A stretch of 5,425 nt of DNA from Pedosphaera sp. (GTDB lineage: Bacteria; Verrucomicrobiota; Verrucomicrobiae; Limisphaerales; Pedosphaeraceae): the NCBI GenBank assembly GCA_028293265.1, contig JAQGPB010000604.1:1-5425 (forward strand), written 5' to 3'. The position numbers and the translations under genes were made by a program. Shown one piece after another: positions 1 to 4,579 of this stretch; positions within the stretch are counted from its first letter, which is position 1, and each line of letters begins with the position of its first letter. The notes beneath the pieces were generated by a model. The model had not been told where the DNA came from. It was given only the letters and a program-made list of their open reading frames with translations, and made no database searches.

Positions 1-980
1 AAGGAAATTATCTCGGCGCCCAGGGAAAGTTTACCGCCTTGCTGAAACAACTTGGCGCTTTGCCGAAGGAGGAAAAGCCGGCGGCCGGCAAGCTCGTGAA
101 CCAGGCCAAGGTCGAAATGGAGACCGCGCTCAACGAGCGCCGGGCGGAGTTGGAACTCAAAGCCGCACTGCCCACCGAGCCAACCGATTTCACCCTGCCC
201 GGACGACGCCGTCCGTTGGGCAAGCTCCACCCGCTCACCCAGGTCACCGAAGACATCGTCCGCAGCTTTCGCAAGATCGGTTTTGCCGTCGCCGACGGCC
301 CCGAGATCGAGGACGAATACCACTGCTTCGACGCCCTCAACACCCCCGCCGACCACCCCGCCCGCGACTCCCAGGACACATTTTATTTGCAACCAAGTTT
401 GCAACCGCGACTGGCAAACGATTCCCCCTCTCCCGGGGGAGAGGGCCGGGGTGAGGGCGGGCTCAAACCATTTCTCTTGCGAACCCATACGTCGTCCGTC
501 CAAATCCGCGTGATGGAAAAACAGCCGCCGCCCATCCGCATCATCGTGCCGGGCCGTGTCTATCGCCGCGACAACGCCGACGCCACCCACAACCCCACCT
601 TCCAGCAGATCGAGGGCCTTTACGTGGACAAGCACGTCACCGTCGGCGACCTCAAGGGCACCGTCGAATTCGTCTTCAAGGAACTCCTCGGCGAGGATGT
701 GAAACTCCGCTTCCGTCCCCACTATTTTTCCTACACCGAGCCCAGCTTCGAGATAGATTTCTCCAGCCCCATGGTCCGCAAGATGGGCAAGGAATGGCTC
801 GAACTCGCCGGCTGCGGCATGGTCCATCCCAAGGTTTTCGAAAACGTCGGCTACGACCCCGAAATCTGGAGCGGCTGGGCCTTCGGCTTCGGCATTGAGC
901 GCATCGCCATGCTCCGCTACGAAATCAACGACATCCGCCTCTTCTACGAAAACGACGTCAGGTTTTTGAAACAGTTCTGA
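1..980 (+). CDS. pheS: Phenylalanyl-tRNA synthetase alpha subunit, 5'-truncated by window edge
   Basis: Catalytic alpha subunit of the cytoplasmic alpha2-beta2 enzyme that attaches phenylalanine to tRNA-Phe. The frame is open from position 3 (GNYLGAQGKFTALLKQLG), which matches the end of the family's N-terminal helical arm, so the true start lies upstream, perhaps 35-45 codons away; the in-frame TTG at 39 is not the start. Class II motifs are intact. Motif 1 begins HPLTQVTEDIV (about 228-260). The HPARDSQDTFYL segment follows (about 354-389). Motif 2 runs from VYRRD to FQQIEG (558-617). The TEPS segment is near 738. Motif 3 is GWAFGFGIERIAMLRY (873-920), before the usual C-terminal FYENDVRFLKQF. 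Odd: about 26 residues rich in Pro/Gly/Glu (393-470), encoded by a palindromic repeat, sit between DTFYL and LLRTHTS, where relatives have only a few residues. The frame stays open, so the gene is probably functional. Identification is secure. Confidence 0.97.
   Translation, partial: GNYLGAQGKFTALLKQLGALPKEEKPAAGKLVNQAKVEMETALNERRAELELKAALPTEPTDFTLPGRRRPLGKLHPLTQVTEDIVRSFRKIGFAVADGPEIEDEYHCFDALNTPADHPARDSQDTFYLQPSLQPRLANDSPSPGGEGRGEGGLKPFLLRTHTSSVQIRVMEKQPPPIRIIVPGRVYRRDNADATHNPTFQQIEGLYVDKHVTVGDLKGTVEFVFKELLGEDVKLRFRPHYFSYTEPSFEIDFSSPMVRKMGKEWLELAGCGMVHPKVFENVGYDPEIWSGWAFGFGIERIAMLRYEINDIRLFYENDVRFLKQF
393..470 (+). repeat. In-frame palindromic repeat insertion inside pheS
   Basis: This G/C-rich stretch is not expected in pheS. 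Its core is an 8-bp stem, ccctctcc (426-433) with ggagaggg (438-445) around a cggg loop, followed by ccggggtgagggcggg (446-461). The block is a multiple of three without stops and encodes SPSPGGEGRGEGG. At its left side the 9-mer tttgcaacc occurs twice, at 386-394 and 398-406, as a 12-bp-period duplication. It shares cgggggagaggg with the insert in pheT. The exact edges are uncertain by several codons because they are judged only from memory of where family homology resumes. Confidence 0.8.
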
Positions 981-1010
981 TCTGCTGAAGTTGAAATTTT
1001 CGCAAACCCA

Positions 1011-1068
1011 TCCAAAGTTCCGCTAAGGACGCCACCTGAGCGGACGTTGCACGCGCTAATCATGCGCG
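1011..1068. terminator. Convergent intergenic hairpins, possible bidirectional terminator or decayed repeat
   Basis: The 98-bp gap between pheS (ends 980) and the convergent minus-strand gene (ends 1079) holds two potential hairpins. One is tccgct (1019-1024) with agcgga (1039-1044), 14-nt loop. The other is cgcgc (1052-1056) with gcgcg (1064-1068), 7-nt loop. Neither is followed by a clear T-run, so a classical intrinsic terminator is not supported. The start, aagttccgctaaggacgcc, resembles the GCTCC-n-GGAGC repeats at 3614 and 3664 with several changes and may be a decayed copy. Position between convergent genes is the main reason to suspect termination. Confidence 0.3.
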
Positions 1069-1078
1069 AATATATGTC

Positions 1079-1600
1079 TCACGTCCCCAATATGTCCGCG
1101 ATTTTCTTTATCCGTACCCATTGACCGCCGGCAAAATTATAAATGCCTGCCAGCGGAAAAAGCCGCGCCCGCTTGAAGCTGTCCAGATAATCCAGCAGCG
1201 ACAGGCAGGCGTCATCCCAGGTCTCGTGGTCGGAGATGATGCCCCGCATCTCGCAATAAAGTATGAATGGTTTGGAGCGTGGCGGATGATTGCGCCCCAG
1301 GCGTAATTGCTCCACGAGATAAACCGGATAGTGCTCGTAGGTTTCCAGCAATTGGGTGTAATGGCCGGATTCCAGCAAGTCCGCCAGGGCGTGCAACCCC
1401 CAACGCCCAAGCTTTTCCGGCAGCTTGGGATCGCAATCCAATTTCTGGCATAGGATTTTTAGATCATCTTCCTTGTTTAATATCACTACGAAATTTCGTC
1501 TGGTGTCGGCTACGGCGAGCAGGTTGGCGATCCAATCCCCTTTGCGGGTATCCACGATCTGCAGAACTTTGTTGGCGTGCATCAATTTTAATTCATCCAT
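1079..1600 (-). CDS. Unrecognised 173-residue protein coupled to a response regulator
   Basis: I do not recognise this protein. It is predicted soluble and cytoplasmic, with no signal peptide and no membrane segment. The N-terminal third (about 1-60) looks alpha/beta: a hydrophobic strand VVILN (38-42) and a Cys at 51 and 56. The rest is helical and aromatic, with SGHYTQLLETYEHYPVYLVEQLRL around 78-101, FILYCEMRG (112-120) and ETWDDACLSLLDYLDSF (126-142). It ends in a GGQWVRIKKIADIL tail. The ATG at 1598-1600 overlaps the upstream response-regulator stop by 8 nt (ATGGATGA on the minus strand), which favours this start and translational coupling. There is no Shine-Dalgarno of its own. Context suggests a partner or output of the receiver protein, but that is inference. 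The length, lack of internal stops and coupling make it a real gene rather than a shadow ORF. Confidence 0.8.
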   Translation of the reverse strand: MDELKLMHANKVLQIVDTRKGDWIANLLAVADTRRNFVVILNKEDDLKILCQKLDCDPKLPEKLGRWGLHALADLLESGHYTQLLETYEHYPVYLVEQLRLGRNHPPRSKPFILYCEMRGIISDHETWDDACLSLLDYLDSFKRARLFPLAGIYNFAGGQWVRIKKIADILGT

Positions 1601-2057
1601 TTTGCCGGTGTTGGCGGATCATATAGGCTTCGAGCGAGCGCAGCAAGGCGATCTGATCCTGGGTGTCAGCCGGTTTGGTTTGGTAGAAATCCGCGCCCAA
1701 AGCCAGGGCTCTTCGCGCATCCTCTCTCTCCATGGAGCCGGAATAAACGACCACTTTCACGCTGGACGGCCCATGCTCCCGGAACCATTTCAGGAAATCA
1801 AAGCCGGACATCCGCGGCATCTTCAAATCCAAAATAATCAAGTCAGGCAGTTGAAATTTCTCACGGTCCGAGTAAATGCCTTCGCCTTTGATGTAGCTCA
1901 TGGCTTGAACGCCGTCTTCCGCTTCCCCCACTAAATGGAAAAAATCCACCTGCTTCAATGCCCGCTTAAAAAACAGGCGGTCATCCATGGAATCGTCCAC
2001 CAGGAGTATCAAAATTTTTTGGCCGGACGGTTCTTGGGCGGAAATTGAACTGGCCAT
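1593..2057 (-). CDS. Single-domain response regulator (CheY/Rcp1-like receiver)
   Basis: A 154-residue receiver-only protein, expected to take a phosphoryl group from a histidine kinase and signal by protein-protein contact, since no output domain is present. Visible receiver residues are: acidic pair Asp21-Asp22 in ILLVDDS, phospho-acceptor Asp77 in LIILDLKMP, Ser106 in VVVYSGS at the conserved Ser/Thr position, and Lys128 in YQTKPAD. The extra loop IKGEGIYSDREKFQLP between helix 2 and strand 3 is typical of the Rcp1-like subgroup that often pairs with phytochrome or hybrid kinases. About 13 polar N-terminal residues precede the domain. It is the first gene of a minus-strand pair, and its TGA overlaps the next gene's ATG by 8 nt. 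No kinase is encoded in the window, so the partner must be elsewhere. No good ribosome binding site is seen; the nearest purine run is about 13 nt before the ATG. Confidence 0.93.
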   Translation of the reverse strand: MASSISAQEPSGQKILILLVDDSMDDRLFFKRALKQVDFFHLVGEAEDGVQAMSYIKGEGIYSDREKFQLPDLIILDLKMPRMSGFDFLKWFREHGPSSVKVVVYSGSMEREDARRALALGADFYQTKPADTQDQIALLRSLEAYMIRQHRQNG

Positions 2058-2089
2058 ACAAAAGCGCTTGCCTTGCTAAATGTTTTCTC

Positions 2090-2117
2090 ATCGTATCCAT
2101 TTTGGGAGCAAAAGCAA
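2090..2117 (-). promoter_or_regulatory. Weak candidate promoter for the response-regulator pair
   Basis: Read on the minus strand, TTGCTT (complement of 2112-2117) and TACGAT (complement of 2090-2095) are separated by 16 nt and lie about 33 nt before the response-regulator ATG. They match the sigma-70 -35 and -10 boxes only partly (3/6 and 4/6). The position is plausible for a divergent region, but the boxes are weak and sigma-70 consensus rules are only loosely applicable here. Confidence 0.2.
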
Positions 2118-2200
2118 TTTTTTTCTGCAATCAGACGAACAGATAAATCTCCTGCAGTTCGTTTTACGGCTGACCAAGTGGCCTGCTCGGACCTCCGCCA

Positions 2201-2252
2201 GGTCTTGGACTGCGGCAGTCCCTGCCGCTTTTCCCACGGCTGGAGACTGCCA
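2201..2252. repeat. Dispersed-type palindromic repeat with nested stems
   Basis: Two alternative stems share sequence. A tight 7-bp hairpin is gcggcag (2212-2218) with ctgccgc (2222-2228), 3-nt loop. A wider 7-bp stem is ggcagtc (2214-2220) with gactgcc (2245-2251), which can enclose gccg (2224-2227) with cggc (2237-2240). The string cttggactgcggcag followed by ctgccgctt has the look of the repeats I recall as common between genes in Verrucomicrobiota, a memory-based statement that a genome search would settle. Only one copy is in this window, so repetition itself is not shown here. Confidence 0.55.
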
Positions 2253-2304
2253 CCCCGCTGCACAATCCCCAAGCCGCGCCAGCACGACCAAAATCTTGTA
2301 CCTT

Positions 2305-2319
2305 GGACAGCCTGTGTCC
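2305..2319. promoter_or_regulatory. Short inverted repeat upstream of the HTH gene, possible operator
   Basis: A perfect 5-bp inverted repeat with a 5-nt centre, GGACA-gcctg-TGTCC, lies 65 nt before the ATG of the helix-turn-helix gene. Its spacing suits a dimeric DNA-binding protein, so autoregulation is possible but unproven. A 5-bp arm can arise by chance. Confidence 0.2.
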
Positions 2320-2383
2320 TACCTCCCTGTTAAAATCACCCGCAGTTGGACAACCACAACGGCAAGACGCCAAGGAGGTTCTG

Positions 2384-2971
2384 ATGGGCAAAATGAGATC
2401 CGATTCAAAATGGAACGACCTGACCGAAGAACAACGCGACACCCTCGAAGGCTGGCTCTTCGAGGAACACCTTTCCTACCGTGAGACGTTGGAACGTCTC
2501 GAGAAAGATTTCAGCATCACCGCCACCATGACCAGCTTGTCCCGGTATTACCAGCATCTGGCCAGCAAACGGATGCAGGCGGAACTGTTGGAGGTAAACA
2601 AGCTGGCCGTTGATGTGGCAGACGCACCTGTTGACCCGGAAGGCTTGAGCACCGCCGCCATCATGCTTGTGACCAAGCGAATGATCCAGCTCGCCGTGGA
2701 GAAACCTGGCAACGTGAAGGATTTGGCCTCACTGGCGCGCATCGTGGTGGCCAGCGATGCGGTCGAAGTGAAGAAAATCTGGGTTCAACTGGCGGAAGAC
2801 CGGCGCCACGACGAGCTTATGGAACAAGCAGTCAAGGCGGCAAATGCCAAGGCAGGGAAAAGGCAGTTCCAGGCTCTGATGAAACAATTGGACGCCGAAA
2901 ATGCGACCAGCCACGGCCAGACAGCCCCTCCCCGGGAGGCCACCCCTGCCGCGAATGGCAGCCACCCATGA
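2384..2971 (+). CDS. Helix-turn-helix protein resembling phage Mu gp27 / small terminase type
   Basis: A 195-residue soluble, mostly helical protein. The start is fixed by a strong Shine-Dalgarno, AAGGAGG (2372-2378), 5 nt before ATG 2384; the in-frame TTG at 2303 is less likely. Residues 12-63 form a DNA-binding-like unit: LTEEQRDTLEGWL, then LSYRETLERLEKDF, a short turn SITATMTS, and a probable recognition helix LSRYYQHLASKR. This order resembles the Mu gp27-like family (DUF3486), in which a SYRE helix precedes a short HTH. Residues 64-170 are a long helical region (AAIMLVTKRMIQLAVE, LASLARIVVASDAVEVKKIW). The tail 171-195 is Pro/Ala-rich and likely disordered. In phages such genes sit before the large terminase; none follows here, so it is either a stand-alone chromosomal homologue or a prophage remnant. 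Its stop overlaps the ATG of a 24-codon mini-ORF (ATGA, 2968-2971). The gene is certain; the family call is tentative. Confidence 0.75.
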   Translation: MGKMRSDSKWNDLTEEQRDTLEGWLFEEHLSYRETLERLEKDFSITATMTSLSRYYQHLASKRMQAELLEVNKLAVDVADAPVDPEGLSTAAIMLVTKRMIQLAVEKPGNVKDLASLARIVVASDAVEVKKIWVQLAEDRRHDELMEQAVKAANAKAGKRQFQALMKQLDAENATSHGQTAPPREATPAANGSHP

Positions 2972-3042
2972 AAGGCCCGTATTTCCTGCTGTTTCCGCTC
3001 TTTCCGCTGTTTCCGCCTTTTTTGAGGGGGTTGGCCACCTGA
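2968..3042 (+). CDS. Possible 24-residue hydrophobic peptide, coupled by ATGA overlap
   Basis: The ATG at 2968-2970 overlaps the stop of the preceding gene as ATGA, the classical arrangement for translational coupling. The frame runs to TGA at 3040-3042 and encodes a short peptide starting MKGPYF, with a phenylalanine/proline/leucine repeat FPLFPLFPP and a polar end, LRGLAT. The repeat comes from a 9-bp tandem repeat in the DNA (2982-3018). The many prolines make a standard membrane helix unlikely. It may instead be the surviving start of a longer downstream gene, or a chance frame created by the repeat. Only the overlap and hydrophobicity support it. Confidence 0.3.
   Translation: MKGPYFLLFPLFPLFPPFLRGLAT
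2982..3018. repeat. Short tandem repeat, about 9-bp unit, four copies
   Basis: Consecutive units tttcctgctg, tttccgctc, tttccgctg and tttccgcct run directly after the stop of the helix-turn-helix gene. The first is 10 nt and the others 9 nt. The period keeps frame in the overlapping mini-ORF and gives alternating Phe-Pro-Leu. Slippage could change copy number. Confidence 0.7.
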
Positions 3043-3221
3043 ACAGCCTGTCCGCCAATGCGCGTCACTCTGCGCGCGCGCCAACACCAGGTGGAGAATA
3101 GCCTGCTCGCTGGCGAGGCGCTTTAAGCACTTTCACTTCAATGCCTGAATCCAAATCATCTCCTGAAATTTGCCCTCCACCGTTGCTTGCGTCTCCCCCA
3201 GAAAACCCGTAGGCTCCCTTT
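3043..3221. other. Intergenic stretch with no supported gene
   Basis: This 179-bp stretch lies between the mini-ORF and the antitoxin gene. It holds a GC-alternating patch (gcgcgcgcg, 3072-3080) and a loose 7-bp inverted repeat, ggtggag (3090-3096) with ctccacc (3175-3181). No clear promoter or Shine-Dalgarno is seen before the antitoxin ATG. A 23-codon frame at 3141-3212 has no ribosome binding site and no recognisable content. Confidence 0.5.
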
Positions 3222-3491
3222 ATGACTGCAACATTGTCTGCGAGCCAAGCCGAACTGCCAAAACTGGTTGAAATTGCCTGCCAAGGCGAGGATGTGGTCA
3301 TCACCGTCGAGGGCAGGCCCAAGGCGCGTCTGACCCGCATCGAAAACGGGACGCACCCGCGCCAGTTGAGTCCGGAGGAAATGGAGCAATGGTTGAAAGA
3401 ACTGGAGGAACTGCGGCGCTCAACTGAAACGGGCAAACAGGGATTGACCGTCGAACAGATTTTGAACGAGGACCGCGCTGAACGCTTCTGA
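3222..3491 (+). CDS. Phd/YefM-family antitoxin of a type II toxin-antitoxin module
   Basis: An 89-residue protein. Residues 1-45 have the Phd/YefM fold pattern: an N-terminal strand and helix (TLSASQAELPKLVEIACQGE), then the strand pair DVVITVEGRPKARLTRI, where VITVEGRPKARL is the family's signature hairpin. This part normally dimerises and binds the module's own promoter. Residues 50-89 are charged helices (PEEMEQWLKELEELRR, LTVEQILNEDRAERF), the segment that in this family wraps the toxin. The stop is 2 nt before the ATG of a PIN-type toxin start, the expected antitoxin-toxin order. The toxin is truncated after about 20 codons, so the antitoxin is effectively orphaned; it may still repress its promoter or neutralise a related toxin elsewhere. 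The family call is strong; the exact cognate toxin family is inferred. Confidence 0.88.
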   Translation: MTATLSASQAELPKLVEIACQGEDVVITVEGRPKARLTRIENGTHPRQLSPEEMEQWLKELEELRRSTETGKQGLTVEQILNEDRAERF

Positions 3492-3493
3492 TC

Positions 3494-3625
3494 ATGCGCT
3501 ATTGGGATACCTCCACGCTGGCCAAGCTTTATTTCAGCGAACCCGATTCAAACTTGTGCTATACACCTGATAGTCAATCGAGGAAGGAAGTTTCTGAACT
3601 CCAAGTCGGCTCCAAGCTCCGCTAG
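3494..3625 (+). pseudogene. Truncated PIN-domain toxin (VapC-like) fragment
   Basis: The ATG at 3494 starts 2 nt after the antitoxin stop. The first about 20 residues, MRYWDTSTLAKLYFSEPDS, match the N-terminus of PIN-domain ribonuclease toxins; Asp5 is the first metal-binding acidic residue. Homology then ends: the frame continues through unrelated codons and stops at TAG 3623-3625, which lies inside the palindromic repeat gctccgctaggagc. A full PIN toxin is about 130-150 residues with three to four acidic catalytic residues, so this 43-codon product cannot be active. The remnant's 3' part is not found downstream in the window, which suggests deletion or replacement by the repeat and Mrr gene rather than a simple frameshift. 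Confidence 0.82.
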
Positions 3626-3694
3626 GAGCGCCATGTTTATAGAACCCAAACCAGAAACACAAAAAGCTCCGTAGGAGCGACATTGCTTCAAATT
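3614..3694. repeat. Two tandem GCTCC-n-GGAGC palindromic repeats
   Basis: Copy 1 is aagctccgctaggagcgcc (3614-3632): stem gctcc/ggagc at 3616-3620 and 3625-3629 with loop gcta. Copy 2 is aagctccgtaggagcgac (3664-3681): the same stem at 3666-3670 and 3674-3678 with loop gta. They are 50 bp apart. Copy 1 supplies the stop of the truncated toxin, and copy 2 lies just before the Mrr gene, its aggag ending 18 nt before the ATG. I recall such units as very common between genes in Verrucomicrobiota; the window itself shows only these two clear copies and one possible degenerate one near 1014. Confidence 0.75.
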
Positions 3695-3695
3695 T

Positions 3696-4571
3696 ATGGG
3701 CCAAGTCCAAATTCCGACTTACGACCGATTGATGAATCCGTTGCTTCAGGCATTGCGGGAGCTTGGCGGTTCTGGATCGACGGACGAAATTTATCAGCGC
3801 GTGGCGGAAAATCTGAAATTGCCGGAAGATGTGTTGAGCGTTTTGCATGACCCGGAGACAAGCAATCAAACCGAAGTGCAATATCGTTTGGCTTGGGCGC
3901 GAACCTATCTTAAAAAATTTGGCTTCCTTGAAAGCCCACAACGCGGGCTTTGGTCGTTGACAAAAAAGGCCGAAACAATTTCAGAAGTGGACACAAAGCA
4001 GGTTCAGCGTTTTGTTCGTGAGCTTGACCGCAAGGGAAGAATTGAAAAAACGTCAGCCAAGACAAATGATGAAGATGAGGCCGAATCTGAAAAGCCAGAA
4101 GAGGCAAAAGCTTGGCGCTCAAATCTGCATACCATTTTGACCAAGACACTTTCGCCGGCTGCTTTTGAAAGGTTGATTCAACGGGTGCTTCGAGAATCTG
4201 GCTTCATTCAAGTTGAAGTCACGGGGCGTAGTGGAGATGGTGGCATTGACGGCAAAGGCATTGCTCGCATCCATGGTTTCATGAGTTTCCACGTTGTTTT
4301 TCAATGTAAACGTTGGCAAGGAGTCGTTGGGTCCGCAGAAATCCGAGATTTTCGCGGAGCGATGGTTGGACGTGCAGACAAAGGACTTTTCATCACAACC
4401 GGTTCATTTTCTCGTGATGCACTCAAAGAAGCTGTTCGTGACGGCGCGCCTCCAATTGATTTGATTGACGGCGACCAGCTCGCCGAGAAATTGAAAGAAC
4501 TAAAATTGGGAGTCATCACCGAATTAATTGAAAATGTTTTGGTGAACGAAGATTGGTTCAAACAGATTTAA
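3696..4571 (+). CDS. mrr: Mrr-type restriction endonuclease (probable type IV, modified-DNA-dependent)
   Basis: A complete 291-residue protein close in length to E. coli Mrr (about 304). Residues 6-92 form the N-terminal winged-helix DNA-recognition domain (IPTYDRLMNPLLQALRELGG, HDPETSNQTEVQYRLAWAR, YLKKFGFLE, RGLWSLT). Residues 93-138 are a charged linker. Residues 139-275 are the PD-(D/E)xK nuclease domain: Glu158 in FERLI, GRSGDGGIDGKG with Asp181 and Asp185, the catalytic-lysine strand FQCKRW (Q203, K205), then GLFITTGSFSRDALKEA. All key residues are present, so it is probably active. Mrr enzymes cut DNA carrying foreign methylation and need no methyltransferase partner, and none is seen here. 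The ATG at 3696 is chosen because the family starts two to five residues before IPTYD. The only Shine-Dalgarno-like sequence is in the palindromic repeat, spaced rather far. The gene is visibly A/T-richer than pheS and pheT, consistent with transfer. It ends 8 nt before pheT. Confidence 0.95.
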   Translation: MGQVQIPTYDRLMNPLLQALRELGGSGSTDEIYQRVAENLKLPEDVLSVLHDPETSNQTEVQYRLAWARTYLKKFGFLESPQRGLWSLTKKAETISEVDTKQVQRFVRELDRKGRIEKTSAKTNDEDEAESEKPEEAKAWRSNLHTILTKTLSPAAFERLIQRVLRESGFIQVEVTGRSGDGGIDGKGIARIHGFMSFHVVFQCKRWQGVVGSAEIRDFRGAMVGRADKGLFITTGSFSRDALKEAVRDGAPPIDLIDGDQLAEKLKELKLGVITELIENVLVNEDWFKQI

Positions 4572-4579
4572 TTTTTTCC

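Larger units (their letters stand above)
2058..2383. other. Divergent intergenic region without a gene (326 bp)
   Basis: No convincing coding sequence is seen between the divergent response-regulator and helix-turn-helix genes; the open frames here lack start signals and follow the repeat. The left third (2058-2160) is A/T-richer and could hold the minus-strand promoter. The middle (2200-2255) is a G/C-rich palindromic repeat. The right part holds the inverted repeat ggaca-n5-tgtcc (2305-2319), a TTAAAAT stretch (2331-2337), and the ribosome binding site of the plus-strand gene. Confidence 0.6.

Noticed and set aside
283..513. Plus-strand open frame overlapping pheS in another frame
   Set aside because: It lies wholly within the conserved pheS frame, and its Thr/Pro/Arg-rich product is typical of an out-of-frame reading of G/C-rich coding DNA.
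1..980. Possible pheS pseudogene because of the repeat insertion
   Set aside because: The insertion keeps frame and all three class II motifs and the C-terminus remain intact, so loss of function is not supported.
1121..1934. Plus-strand open frames opposite the response regulator and its partner
   Set aside because: The minus-strand receiver domain is unmistakable and the partner gene is coupled to it; plus-strand frames lack start signals and recognisable products.
2303..2383. TTG start giving the HTH protein 27 extra N-terminal residues
   Set aside because: The ATG at 2384 has AAGGAGG at ideal spacing, and the extra residues come from the upstream intergenic and inverted-repeat sequence.
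2729..3058. Minus-strand frames opposite the HTH gene with AETAERAETAG-type repeats
   Set aside because: The repeats are the reverse reading of the 9-bp tandem repeat at 2982-3018; no ribosome binding site, and they overlap the well-supported plus-strand gene.
3141..3212. 23-codon frame (ATG 3141 to TAG 3212) before the antitoxin
   Set aside because: No Shine-Dalgarno, no coupling to a neighbour, and proline-rich content without any recognisable feature; consistent with chance.
3614..3694. Two repeats 50 bp apart considered as a minimal CRISPR array
   Set aside because: The units are short (about 18 bp), internally palindromic, differ in the loop, only two are present, and no cas gene is nearby; they fit dispersed palindromic repeats.
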